Assembly: GCA_025361845.1 (NCBI GenBank)
Contig: JANYJL010000032.1
Coordinates: 1-37,709, forward strand
Length of the DNA: 37,709 nucleotides
From: Rhizobacter sp.
Lineage (GTDB): Bacteria; Pseudomonadota; Gammaproteobacteria; Burkholderiales; Burkholderiaceae_C
Direction: 5' to 3'
Shown one piece after another: positions 24,769-33,141 of this stretch. Every line of letters starts with the position of its first letter. Within the stretch, counting starts at the first letter, position 1. The notes under the pieces were generated by a model, which saw nothing but the letters and a program-made list of their open reading frames with translations, was not told where the DNA came from and made no database searches. The translations under genes were made by a program, and so were the position numbers.

Positions 24769-25974
24769 TCAACCGCAGGGCACGATCTTGAATTCGACGC
24801 GCCGGTCAAGCGCGTCGACCGCATCGTCGGTGGCGCTGCCGACGATGTTCTCGCGGAAGCCCTTGCCGTCGGCCTTGGTCTTGGCGCCCAACTCGGCCGC
24901 CTCGGTGGCCAGCTTCTGCTTGATGAAGGTGGCCCGCTTCAAGGACAGCGCGTCGTTGACAGGCGCCGATCCAGTGTGGCTGGTGTGGCCGACGATCGTC
25001 ATGCACACCTTCGCGGCCGTGCCTTCCCGCGCGATCTGGCGCAGCCACATGCCGTAGGCGCCGCTGACCTTGGAGTCGGACCAGAACTCGGTGCCGCCCG
25101 GGTTGAACAGGAACTTCACGCCGAGCTGGTTCGCGGCGATGCCCATGGCGACGACACGGCCGAAGGCTTTCTCCGCCTCGACCATGTTGCCCAGCTTCAC
25201 ATTGGTGAGGTAGATGCCGTTGAACACCCGCACCTGCTCGCCGGCCGGCGTGGCCAGCGCGCTGCGGTACTGGCCCAGCGCGTCCTGGTACTTCTCGGCG
25301 TTGTAGAGGTTGGTCGCGTCGTTGATGACAGCGGCCGCGCCGATGCGCTCGATGTAGGTCGCATCCGCCGGTGCGCCGGGCTTGCCGGCCGAGGTGGCGA
25401 TGTAGCCGTCGATGACCTTGTCTTTCACCAGGATCGGGCTGTCGCGGAAGTAGGGCGTGGGCGTCGTGTCGAGCCCTTCGTCCTTGGCGAGCGACGAGGC
25501 TTGTGCGACGACGTTGCCGGTCTTCAGGTCGGTGAGTGCCAGGTCCAGGCGCAGCGGTGACTTCGGCTTTTCCGGCGCCACGCGTGTCATCGTGCCGGTG
25601 AGCAGGTAGGGCGTCTTGCTGAGGTTCGAGGCGCGGAAGGGCAGGATCTCGAAGGACTCGTACTTTGCCGTCATGCGCTCGGTGACACGTTGCTCCAGCA
25701 GGCGCGTCGCCGCGGTCTGCTGGCCGGAGGCAGCGTCGAGCATCGGGTCGAGCACCAGGCCGCGTTTGCCGCTGAGCTTGGTCAGGAAGGCGGGCAGTTT
25801 TTGCGTCTGCGCGACGAGTGAATCGGTGGCCGCGGCGGCAGCCTCGTCGAATGGCAGTTCGGTGTCGGGCGATGAAGCCGGCGGCTTCGATGCGCAAGCC
25901 GCCATCAGCAGCGCGACACAACACAGCGCAAGAGACAGCAGGGCTCTTGCCGACCCGGGTTTGAAGAGCGTCAT
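24769..25974 (-). CDS. OmpA-like lipoprotein coupled to a Ser/Thr kinase
   Basis: A 401-residue envelope protein. The signal ends in a lipobox LMAAC (lipidated C27). The middle includes a TPR-like stretch (NAEKYQDALGQYRSAL and VKLGNMVEAEKAFGRV), and the C-terminal ~130 residues are an OmpA-type peptidoglycan-binding domain (VGHTSHTGSAPVNDALSLKRA and DRRVEFKIVPCG). The start at 25974 overlaps the kinase stop by ATGA and has AAGGA six bases upstream; the ATG at 25980 has no room for a ribosome site. It is probably anchored in the outer membrane and bound to peptidoglycan, working with the upstream kinase in envelope sensing. The partnership is an inference from coupling. Confidence 0.88.
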   Translation of the reverse strand: MTLFKPGSARALLSLALCCVALLMAACASKPPASSPDTELPFDEAAAAATDSLVAQTQKLPAFLTKLSGKRGLVLDPMLDAASGQQTAATRLLEQRVTERMTAKYESFEILPFRASNLSKTPYLLTGTMTRVAPEKPKSPLRLDLALTDLKTGNVVAQASSLAKDEGLDTTPTPYFRDSPILVKDKVIDGYIATSAGKPGAPADATYIERIGAAAVINDATNLYNAEKYQDALGQYRSALATPAGEQVRVFNGIYLTNVKLGNMVEAEKAFGRVVAMGIAANQLGVKFLFNPGGTEFWSDSKVSGAYGMWLRQIAREGTAAKVCMTIVGHTSHTGSAPVNDALSLKRATFIKQKLATEAAELGAKTKADGKGFRENIVGSATDDAVDALDRRVEFKIVPCG

Positions 25975-27716
25975 TTGCATTCCTTCCGCAAGAACGCCGT
26001 CTCGTCGGCCGTGAGTGCTTCGAGAGAGGCTTTTTGAAGAATATCACTGCACCGCGACGAGTTTGTTTCGCTCCTAGGGGGGGCGGCCGAGGCGCGTGGT
26101 TCGCGCTCGGCCGGCTTGGGTTCAACGGTCTTGGTTTGCGCCTTGGTGGGTTTGGCGATGGGGGCTGGTGTGGGTATGCGTGCGGGCGCCGGTTGCGGAG
26201 CCGGAGCCGGAGCGGCGACCGGCGCGGGCGCGGGCGCGGGCGCAGGCGCAGGCGCAGGCGCAGGCGCAGGCGCAGGCGGCGGTGCGGGTGGTGTGATGGG
26301 CTTGGGCACCGGTGCAGGGGCAGGGGCAGGGACTGGAGCAGGCGCGGGCTTGGGAGCTGGAGCCGGTGGCGGCTTGGGTGCCGGTGCCGGTGTGACGACA
26401 GCCGCTTCGGGCGCCGGCGCGCGCACCGCGGGTTCGACGGTCGTCGCGTCCTGCTCTTTCTGCACCGTGAACAACAGCGGCGTTGCCGCCAGCGCCGCCA
26501 GCCCCGCTGCCGCGCCGACGAGCTTGAGCCAGTGCCGCGGCGCTGCACGAGGCGCTGGCGGGATCGGTGTTTCCAGGTCGATCGGGTCGTAGCTGGCCGT
26601 CGTCGTCCGCGGTTTGTCGGAAGGCCGCTCGATGGCCGCGGCCGGCACTGGTCTCGACGCAGGCGGTGGCGGTGCCTGCACCACCACCGGCGGCCGCGGG
26701 TTCAGCAGCGCCCGGAACTGCGCCACGTCCTGCGGCCGGTCCTGCGGGCGCAGTTCGAGTGCTGCATCGATCGCGCGCAGGAAGTTCGCGCTGTAGCGCC
26801 CCTCGGCCTGGATGCGCAGCGGCACCAGCGTGTCCGACATCAGCCGTTCGACGGACGACATCGGCGCCTGCCCCGTGATCGCGCAATAGACCACGCTGGC
26901 CAGCGCGTACAGGTCGGTCCAGGCGCCCTGCGCCATCGCCGCTACTTCGCCGTACTGCTCGATCGGCGCGTAGCCGGGCTTGAGCATCACCGTCAGCGCC
27001 TGCGTCATGTCGCCGATGACACGGCGTGCCGCACCGAAGTCCAGCAGCAGCGGACCGGTGGCGGTGAGCAGGATGTTGTCGGGCGCGATGTCGCGGTGAA
27101 AGCAGGGCCCTTCGAGCAGCACCGCCAGCGCGTCCAGCAGCGGGTCGAGCCACAGCCGCAGCGCGGCTTCGTCCGGTGGTGAGGCACGTTCGGCCAGCGC
27201 ACGCTTGAGCGTCGGGCCTTCGTAGTAGGGCATCACCATGTAGGCGGTGCCGTGCTCTTCCCAGAAGCGATAGACCTTCACGAGCGAGCGGTGGTCGAAG
27301 CGCGCCAGCAGCCGCGCCTCGTTGACGAAGCTCTTGAGCCCGGCCTTGAAGGTGTCGCGGTGGCGTTCGGATTTCACTACCACGTCGAAGCCGCCATTGG
27401 CACGTGCCGCCAATGAGGACGGCATGTATTCCTTCAGCGCCACATGGCGTTGCAGCGAGGTGTCGTAGGCCAGGTAGACGATGCCGAAGCCACCTTCCCC
27501 GATCAGGCCCTTGATCTCGAAGTCGCCGATGCGCGTGCCCTCGGGCAGGGTGTGGCCGAAGAACGAGGAACTGCTGACGAAATCGCCGGGGCTGCCGGTG
27601 GTAACGGGCGCACCGGGGTAACGTGTGTTGTCGGCGTCGATGGGAGGCAAGCGAGGGACCTTGTGGCGGCAGGCGGGAGCGGCCCGATTGTCGGCGCTCG
27701 CCAGCGCGCCATGCAA
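25971..27716 (-). CDS. Membrane-anchored eukaryotic-type Ser/Thr protein kinase
   Basis: A 581-residue protein. The kinase domain (about 65-340) has Gly loop GEGGFG (73-78), catalytic Lys K95 (VALKE), H207-R208-D209 with N214 (HRDIAPDN), and DFG at 226-228. One membrane segment follows at about 397-417. An extended Ala-Pro region (about 430-545) comes next, then a C-terminal piece with two Cys residues (CSDILQKA and LRKEC). The kinase is cytoplasmic, and the Ala-Pro rod would cross the periplasm towards the wall. There is no PASTA domain. No ATG or GTG precedes the kinase domain in frame; the TTG at 27716 with GGAG just upstream is the best start. It is coupled to the OmpA-like lipoprotein gene. 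Confidence 0.88.
   Translation of the reverse strand: MHGALASADNRAAPACRHKVPRLPPIDADNTRYPGAPVTTGSPGDFVSSSSFFGHTLPEGTRIGDFEIKGLIGEGGFGIVYLAYDTSLQRHVALKEYMPSSLAARANGGFDVVVKSERHRDTFKAGLKSFVNEARLLARFDHRSLVKVYRFWEEHGTAYMVMPYYEGPTLKRALAERASPPDEAALRLWLDPLLDALAVLLEGPCFHRDIAPDNILLTATGPLLLDFGAARRVIGDMTQALTVMLKPGYAPIEQYGEVAAMAQGAWTDLYALASVVYCAITGQAPMSSVERLMSDTLVPLRIQAEGRYSANFLRAIDAALELRPQDRPQDVAQFRALLNPRPPVVVQAPPPPASRPVPAAAIERPSDKPRTTTASYDPIDLETPIPPAPRAAPRHWLKLVGAAAGLAALAATPLLFTVQKEQDATTVEPAVRAPAPEAAVVTPAPAPKPPPAPAPKPAPAPVPAPAPAPVPKPITPPAPPPAPAPAPAPAPAPAPAPAPVAAPAPAPQPAPARIPTPAPIAKPTKAQTKTVEPKPAEREPRASAAPPRSETNSSRCSDILQKASLEALTADETAFLRKECK
26221..26280. repeat. Hexanucleotide tandem repeat within the kinase gene
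   Basis: Ten 6-bp units in a row on the plus strand: three GGCGCG, six GGCGCA and one GGCGGC. On the coding strand they give alternating Ala-Pro. Gain or loss of units keeps the frame and only changes the length of the periplasmic rod, so this is a likely site of length variation between strains. Confidence 0.85.
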
Positions 27717-27762
27717 GCACGCTCCGGGCCGGGTTCCGCAAAGCCCCGCCCGGCCGGTGGTT

Positions 27763-29378
27763 TCAGCCCGAGACGCCCCGCAGGCGCATCGCCATCACGA
27801 GCTGGTTGCGCAAGGCTTTCACCAGGGTCAGCTCGTTGGCGTTCACGCTCAGGCTTTGCGCTTGTGCGCGGTCCCCGTATATCAGGCCGACGGCCTTGCC
27901 GTTCAGCATCAAGGGCAGCAGCAGAAAGCAGGGCGCCTTCACCTGTTGTTTGAACCAGGCCGGCAGGCGCTGCGCGATCAGCGGGTTTCGGTGTCGGAAA
28001 TCAACGTGTCGGCGCCCTTGCTGCACAGCAGGCCGAACAGGTCGGCCGGCGGCTGCATCGGCACGCGGAACAGCGGCGCCAGCCGAGTCGCGTCGTCGCC
28101 CACGCCGAGGCGGCCGACCAGGTTGCCGCTCGCACCCTCGCGCAGGCACAGCAGCACACGTTGCAGGCCCAGCGCATCGCGCAGCAGGCCGACGACCGAT
28201 TGCAGCACCTCGGCCAGCGGCTGCTCCGACATCGCCATCTGGCTGACGGCTTCGAGTGCCGCGCTCAAGGCGCCAGCGACTTCGGGTGGATTCGCCGCCG
28301 CGGCAGTCGGCTTGGCCGCCGGCTTGGATGATTCGGGTGACGCAGGCGAAGCCGCACGCGCTGCCGGCTTCGAGCCCGCCGGTGCCGCCGCCTTGGCCTG
28401 CCGCGGCTTGGCGAAGCCGATCACCAGGGCGAGCTCGGCCCACTGCGCCATCACGCGCTCGACCATGGCCGGTAGTTCATCCTGGCCCAGGCCCAGCGGC
28501 ACGGCTTGGCCGTGGGCGAACGCGGCCACGCAACATGCCATCGCGTCTTCGTTGCCATCGGCCTGTACCAGGGCGCTGGCCAACTGGTTGGCTGCGGTGC
28601 AGGCGACACGCAGGTACTCGTTGCGCCCCACCGCGCGGTGCGGGTCGGCGGGTTCGAGCCGGCGCAGTGCGTTTTGCAGCACTTCGGGCCAGCCCCACTG
28701 GCGCACCACCTCGATCGCCAGATCGTCGTAGCCCATGCCCAGCACCTGGCGCGAGACGGCCTGCAAGGCCGCGTGGTCCGCGGTCTCGCACTCGGCGAGC
28801 CGCGCCTCGATTTCGGTCGCCTCGGCCGGGAAGTGCATCCACGCGAGCATCGTGCCAAGGTTCTGGAACAGGGCGGTGATGTAGGCGTTCTCTTCCTGCT
28901 GGCGTTGCGGGCAGAACTGCGTGGCCAGCAGGGCGGCCAGCAAGGCGCGGCTGAACTCCTGCTGCACGCGGGCGCCGTCCGGGCCCTTGGGCAGCCGCTC
29001 GAACAGCGTCAGCGAGGTGGCGAGCATGCCGACCGGCTGAAAGCCCATCAGTGCGACTGCGCGCGAGAGGCTGGCGATGCTGCCGCCCCCGACCGAGCTG
29101 TAGAACGCGGTGTTGATCATGCGCAGCAGCTTGTTGCTGAGCGCCACGTCACCCATCACTTCGTCGGTGAAGGTGCGCATGTGCGCGACCTCGGAACGTG
29201 CGACCGACTGGATGCCGCGGATCGAATCCTTCAGCGAAGGAAAGTCGGCGTGCTTCTTCATGCGTTGCAGCAGGCGCTGCAACTGCGCTTCGCGTTCGGC
29301 GGCTTCCTGCGCCAGCGTGTCGTCGTCGGGCGTTTCGGCCGCGGCGTCGACCACGGGTGCGGGATCGGGCATGTCCAT
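27763..29378 (-). CDS. HDOD-GAF signalling protein, frameshifted near its 3' end
   Basis: HDOD domain at about 40-240 (FPSLKDSIRGIQS, MINTAFYSSVGGGSIASLSRAVALMG), an Ala/Pro-rich linker, then a GAF-like domain from about 360 (LQSVVGLLRDALGLQRVLLCL). The first frame (27978-29378) stops after LISDTETR at 466 residues. The rest of the GAF domain continues at once in another frame (NPLIAQRLPAWF to RLRGVSG) and ends at 27763. Adding one base in the GGGTTT stretch at 27983-27988 restores a protein of about 538 residues. The cause may be a sequencing error or a recent mutation. The start ATG at 29378 precedes the domain closely. It is the second HDOD protein in the window and has no signalling partner beside it. 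Confidence 0.85.
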
Positions 29379-29450
29379 GCGGTCCGATTGTCGAACCGGT
29401 GGCCGCCGGCGGGGTGCCGAACAGGGTGACGAAGCGCCCCCATTTGCCCA

Positions 29451-29477
29451 ATCGCGCACGCCCGCGGGGCGCGCGAT
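29451..29477 (-). terminator. Hairpin after the DUF1415 gene
   Basis: ATCGCGC (29451-29457) pairs with GCGCGAT (29471-29477), with further GC pairing possible inside. It lies 11 bp beyond the DUF1415 stop on the minus strand, before the HDOD-GAF gene. It has no clear U tract, so it is only a candidate terminator. Confidence 0.4.
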
Positions 29478-29487
29478 CAGGAAGGCA

Positions 29488-30036
29488 TCACAGCCAGAGC
29501 CTGGCCCAGCCCGCCGCGCCCAGGCGGCGCAGTGTCTCGATGTTGCGTTCGTAGATGTCGGCCGCATCCGGGAAGGCCGCCACCGCCTTGTCGATGCTGC
29601 TCTCGCGCAGCAGGTGCAGGGTGGGGAAGGGCGCGCGGTTGCTGAAATTGTCGATGTCGTCCGGTGCCGTTCCGGCGAACTGGTAGTCGGGGTGGAAGCT
29701 CGCGATCTGGATCTCGCCGTCGAGGTGGAGTTCGGCGAGCGCTGCGTCGGCCACGTCGAGAAAGTCGTTGTAGTCGGCGAAGTCGCCCAGCACATGCGGG
29801 TGAATCAGGACCGTGGTGTCGGTCTGCTCGGCCGGTATGTCGCGCAGCCATTCGAGTTCGCGCACGAGGTCCGCGCGCAGCGTGGCCGTGTCGGTGGCCG
29901 CACTCGTGGCCCAGCGGATCTGCTGCTTCAGGTGCACGGCCTTCGCGAACGGGCACAGGTTCAGGCCGATCACGGCGCGTTCGAGCCAGCGCTGTGTCGC
30001 GGTGATGGCTTGTTCCGCGGTGGGTCGTTCGCTCAT
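29488..30036 (-). CDS. DUF1415 family protein
   Basis: A 182-residue soluble protein of a conserved proteobacterial family of unknown function. Recognisable segments are WLERAVIGLNLCPFAKAV near the start, VLIHPHVLGDFADYNDFL in the middle, and IASFHPDYQFAGTAPDDIDNFSNRAPFP with THLLRE-like TLHLLRESS after it. The conserved Cys in NLCPFA and the His/Asp residues suggest a catalytic or metal site, but no activity is known to me. It lies 15 bp downstream of the IclR gene on the same strand; this pairing is probably incidental. Confidence 0.88.
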   Translation of the reverse strand: MSERPTAEQAITATQRWLERAVIGLNLCPFAKAVHLKQQIRWATSAATDTATLRADLVRELEWLRDIPAEQTDTTVLIHPHVLGDFADYNDFLDVADAALAELHLDGEIQIASFHPDYQFAGTAPDDIDNFSNRAPFPTLHLLRESSIDKAVAAFPDAADIYERNIETLRRLGAAGWARLWL

Positions 30037-30051
30037 GTCAGTCGTCCTTCG

Positions 30052-30825
30052 TCACAACAACGGCCGTAACAACTGCGCCGTCTCCTGCAAGAGCGGCAGC
30101 AAGCGCTCCACTGTCTGCTCGCGGGTCATGCCCTGCATCTGCAGCGTCATGCCCACGGCGCCCTTGCAGTCTCCCTTGCGATCCTTCAAAGGCACCGCGA
30201 TGCCGCGCAGGCCCATGTTCAGCTGCTGATCGGCAACCCAGTAGCCGAGTGCCCGCGCCGCATACACGCCTTCGAGAAAGCGCTCGGCCTCGCTCACGCC
30301 TTCGGGTGTGAAGACCGCGAACTCGTGCTTCGCGACCCAACGTTGCAGTGTGTCGTCATCGAAGGTCGACAGGATCACCGCGCCCGGCGCCACCGTGTGC
30401 GCCGGTACCCGTGCCCCGGCATGAAAGCCGATGCTCACCAGCCGCGGGCTGTTGCTGCGCGCCACGTAGACCACCTCGTGGCCGTCGAGCACGCTCATGT
30501 TGACGGTCTCGCCGCAGGCCATCGACAGGCGCTGGATGAAGGGCTGCACCAGCCGCGGCAAACGTGCCGCGCCGAGGTAGCTCTGGCCCAGGCGCAGCAC
30601 CCGCGGCATCAGCCAGAACAGCTTGCCGTCGGTGGCGGCGTAGCCGAAGTGGCACAGGCTCAGCAGGTAGCGGCGTGCAGCCGTGCGGGTGATGCCGGCA
30701 CGCTCGGCCGCTTCGCTCGGCGTGAGCCGGTTGTGGTCGTCGTCGAAGGCTTCGATGACGCGCAGACCCTTACCCAGGCCCTCGATCAGGTCCTTGCGGT
30801 CGATCGCAAAACCGGCTTCGTCCAT
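30052..30825 (-). CDS. IclR-family regulator, PcaU/PobR/PcaR type
   Basis: A 257-residue regulator with a winged helix-turn-helix (about 15-75; LTPSEAAERAGITRTAARRYL) and an IclR ligand domain (about 85-250). The lead segment DLIEGLGKGLRVIEAF is typical of the PcaU/PobR/PcaR branch, which controls catabolism of protocatechuate, 4-hydroxybenzoate, quinate and shikimate, usually as an activator responding to the aromatic substrate. It is divergent from the shikimate-dehydrogenase-like gene with a 155-bp gap that carries an operator-like palindrome and direct repeat. It therefore probably activates the 30981-37709 operon and may repress itself. Confidence 0.9.
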   Translation of the reverse strand: MDEAGFAIDRKDLIEGLGKGLRVIEAFDDDHNRLTPSEAAERAGITRTAARRYLLSLCHFGYAATDGKLFWLMPRVLRLGQSYLGAARLPRLVQPFIQRLSMACGETVNMSVLDGHEVVYVARSNSPRLVSIGFHAGARVPAHTVAPGAVILSTFDDDTLQRWVAKHEFAVFTPEGVSEAERFLEGVYAARALGYWVADQQLNMGLRGIAVPLKDRKGDCKGAVGMTLQMQGMTREQTVERLLPLLQETAQLLRPLL

Positions 30826-30869
30826 CGTTGCCCTCCCGATACGGCGCCTAGTGGAAACCCCAGAAGCGA

Positions 30870-30903
30870 GCGATCAGCGCCCGCACTGCGCGATCATCGC
30901 GCA
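30870..30903. promoter_or_regulatory. Candidate IclR (PcaU-like) operator: palindrome plus direct repeat
   Basis: TGCGCGAT (30887-30894) and ATCGCGCA (30896-30903) form a perfect 17-bp palindrome around one C. GCGATCAGCGC at 30870-30880 repeats GCGATCATCGC at 30890-30900 in direct orientation, exactly 20 bp apart, or two helical turns. A palindrome plus one extra direct repeat is the described architecture of the Acinetobacter PcaU site. The site lies upstream of the candidate promoter, as expected for an activator. Confidence 0.5.
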
Positions 30904-30920
30904 AACGAGTGTGACGCGCC

Positions 30921-30949
30921 TTGTGGCGAACCCTGCCGCTGCCTATCGT
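30921..30949 (+). promoter_or_regulatory. Candidate promoter of the hydroaromatic operon
   Basis: TTGTGG (30921-30926) and TATCGT (30944-30949) are 17 bp apart, 31 bp before the dehydrogenase-like ATG. Both boxes are imperfect, which fits a promoter needing an activator. The operator candidate ends about 17 bp upstream of the -35 box. Confidence 0.35.
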
Positions 30950-30980
30950 TCGCCCATCGGCAACACAGGCCTGAAGCGAC

Positions 30981-31832
30981 ATGAACATCACCGGCAGCAC
31001 GCGCGTCTTTTTCATCCTCGGCGACCCGATCGCCCAGGTGCGTGCGCCCGAGCTTTACAACCACCTGTTCACCCGCCACGGAGTGGACGCCGTGCTGGTG
31101 CCGGTGCAGGTACCGCCGCCCGCACTCGAAGGCTTCGTGCGTGGCGCGATGAGCGCCCGCAACATCGACGGGCTCTGGCTCACCATTCCGCACAAGGCCG
31201 CGTTGCTCGGCATGCTGGACCGCTGTGACGCACTCGGTCGCGCCGCCGGTGCGGTGAACGCGGCGCGGCGCAATGCCGACGGCACGCTCGAAGGCGCGCT
31301 GTTCGATGGCACCGGCTTCGCCAAGGCGCTCGACCACTTCGGCATCCCCGTCGCCGGCCGGCGTGTGCTGCTGGTCGGCGCGGGTGGCGCGGGCATGGCC
31401 ATCGCAGCGTCTCTGGCCACCCGCGGTGTTGCGGAACTTGCTCTGTTCGATGCCGGCCCGGGCCGCGCCCACAGCGTGGCGCAGCGCGTGCGCGCCGCGT
31501 TCGCGGCGCCCGTGACCACGGCCGAGAGCAACGACCCTTCAGGCTACGACCTCATCATCAACGCCACGCCGCTCGGTCTGAAGGACAGCGACCCGCTGCC
31601 CTTCGACGTGAACCGCATCGATGCGAACGCCGCGGTCATCGACATCCTGATGACGCGCCAGGCCACGACGCTCTTGAAGGCCTGCGCGGCACGCGGCATC
31701 ACCGCGCACCCCGGCTACGAGATGCTCGTGCAGCAGATCCCCGAATACCTTTCCTTCTTCGGCTTCGATAGCCTCGCGCAAGAACTGCAGGCCGACAGTT
31801 CGGAAGTGCGCGCCTTGCTTCAGCCGCGCTGA
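30981..31832 (+). CDS. Shikimate dehydrogenase-like protein (SDH-like, quinate/shikimate context)
   Basis: A 283-residue NAD(P)-dependent dehydrogenase of the AroE superfamily. Catalytic K72 (LTIPHK) and D109 (LFDGTGF) are in place, and the Rossmann loop is VGAGGAG. The shikimate-carboxylate motif, normally SxS in HSxSP, reads QVRAP (V20, R21, A22), so both serines are gone. This marks a divergent branch, not the biosynthetic AroE. The context (IclR activator, transporter, dehydratase-like gene) suggests a catabolic role: oxidation of quinate, shikimate or a related hydroaromatic acid to the 3-dehydro form. The substrate is an inference. Confidence 0.85.
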   Translation: MNITGSTRVFFILGDPIAQVRAPELYNHLFTRHGVDAVLVPVQVPPPALEGFVRGAMSARNIDGLWLTIPHKAALLGMLDRCDALGRAAGAVNAARRNADGTLEGALFDGTGFAKALDHFGIPVAGRRVLLVGAGGAGMAIAASLATRGVAELALFDAGPGRAHSVAQRVRAAFAAPVTTAESNDPSGYDLIINATPLGLKDSDPLPFDVNRIDANAAVIDILMTRQATTLLKACAARGITAHPGYEMLVQQIPEYLSFFGFDSLAQELQADSSEVRALLQPR

Positions 31833-31886
31833 AAACCTTTCCCTTCACGACGTTCAAACCCACCCTTTCCAATCCTGGAGACAAAC

Positions 31887-33032
31887 ATGACAACGAAGCA
31901 CTTCATCACCACCGCACTGGCGACCGCGTGTTTTGCGCTGGCCGCGCAAGCGCAGGCCGAGACCATCAAGATCGCCGAACTGGTCGAGCTCTCGGGTGCA
32001 GGCGCCACGGCCGGTACCAACTTCAAGAACGGCGTCGAGCTGGCGGTGAAGGAGATCAATGCGGCCGGCGGCATCCTCGGCAAGAAGATCGAGACCCTCA
32101 CGTCCGACACGCAATCGAACCCGGGCGTCGCCAAGGGCCTGGCGCAAAAGGCGGTGGACGACAACGTGTTCGCGGTCTTCGGCCCGGTGTTCTCGGGCTC
32201 GATCCTCGTCAGCATGGCCGAGACCAAACGCGCCGAGATCCCCAACTTCACCGGCGGTGAAGCGGCCTCGATCACGCAGCAGGGCAACCCCTACATCTTC
32301 CGCACCTCGTTCACGCAGACCACGGCGATGCCGAAGGTGGCGCGTTACATCGCCAACGGCCTGAAGGCGAAGACCGTTGCCGTCATCTATGTCAACAACG
32401 ACTTCGGCAAGGGTGGTCGCGACTCGATCACCAAGGCGCTCGAAGCGCTGGGCGCGAAGGTGGTGGCCGACATCTCGACCGACTCCGGCCAGGTCGACTT
32501 CTCGGCTCCGGTGCTGAAGGCCAAGCAGAGCAATGCCGACGCGGTGTTCGTCTACTCGAACGAAGAAGAATCGGCACGTGCGCTGCGCGAACTGCGCAAG
32601 CAGGGCTGGACCAAACCCATCGTCGGCGAAACCACGCTGACGGGCCAGAAGGTGATCGAGCTGGCGGGTGATGCCGCCAACGGCGCGGTCGCCCACGTCG
32701 GCCTGACGATCGACGCACCGAACCCGCTGATGCTCAAGTTCAAGGCCAAGTTCTACCAGGAGTACAAGTACTTCTCGGACCACAACGGCATCAAGGGCTA
32801 CACCGGCGTGTACCTGCTGAAGGCCGCGATCGAGAAGACCGGCAAGCTCGACCGCGTGGCGGTGGCGAAGGTGCTGCACGGCCTGACCGTGACGGCCGCG
32901 AAAGAGCCCGGCGTGATCATGGACGTGAGCGTGGATGCCAACGGCGACCTCGACCGCGAAAGCTTCATCGTCGAGGTGAAGGACGGCAAGCAGGTCGTCA
33001 AGGAAACGCTGCCGGCGCTGAGCAAGAAGTAA
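31887..33032 (+). CDS. Liv-type ABC transporter, periplasmic binding protein
   Basis: A 381-residue type I solute-binding protein (LivK/Leu-Ile-Val family). The signal peptide MTTKHFITTALATACFALAA ends at AQA before ETIKIAEL. GGILGKKIETLTSDTQSNPG, FGPVFSGS and FGKGGRD are typical fold segments. TGGAG at 31876-31880 precedes the ATG. The family also transports aromatic and other carboxylates, and the neighbours point to a hydroaromatic acid, not amino acids, as ligand. A strong hairpin separates it from the permease gene. Confidence 0.9.
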   Translation: MTTKHFITTALATACFALAAQAQAETIKIAELVELSGAGATAGTNFKNGVELAVKEINAAGGILGKKIETLTSDTQSNPGVAKGLAQKAVDDNVFAVFGPVFSGSILVSMAETKRAEIPNFTGGEAASITQQGNPYIFRTSFTQTTAMPKVARYIANGLKAKTVAVIYVNNDFGKGGRDSITKALEALGAKVVADISTDSGQVDFSAPVLKAKQSNADAVFVYSNEEESARALRELRKQGWTKPIVGETTLTGQKVIELAGDAANGAVAHVGLTIDAPNPLMLKFKAKFYQEYKYFSDHNGIKGYTGVYLLKAAIEKTGKLDRVAVAKVLHGLTVTAAKEPGVIMDVSVDANGDLDRESFIVEVKDGKQVVKETLPALSKK

Positions 33033-33052
33033 GCGCCGCCGCACCGCTGTGC

Positions 33053-33087
33053 CTGGCCTCCGACCCGCCGCGTGCGGGTCGGGCCAG
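33053..33087 (+). terminator. Intercistronic hairpin after the binding-protein gene
   Basis: CGACCCGC (33061-33068) pairs with GCGGGTCG (33074-33081) around a 5-base loop. The stem continues as CTGGCC (33053-33058) with GGCCAG (33082-33087) beyond a 2-base bulge, giving 14 pairs. There is no U tract. It probably protects the upstream mRNA or attenuates the permease genes. Confidence 0.5.
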
Positions 33088-33141
33088 CCTTCCCTACGCC
33101 CCTGACCGGCAGTTCGCGGTCACCTTCATCGAGCCACGAAC

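Noticed and set aside
26221-26340. Possible CRISPR-like array
   Set aside because: Units are 6 bp with no spacers; this is a coding microsatellite.
26122-27741. Alternative long frames over the kinase gene, including Gly-Ala repeats on the plus strand
   Set aside because: They come from the 6-bp repeat read in other frames; the kinase motifs lie in the 25971-27716 frame.
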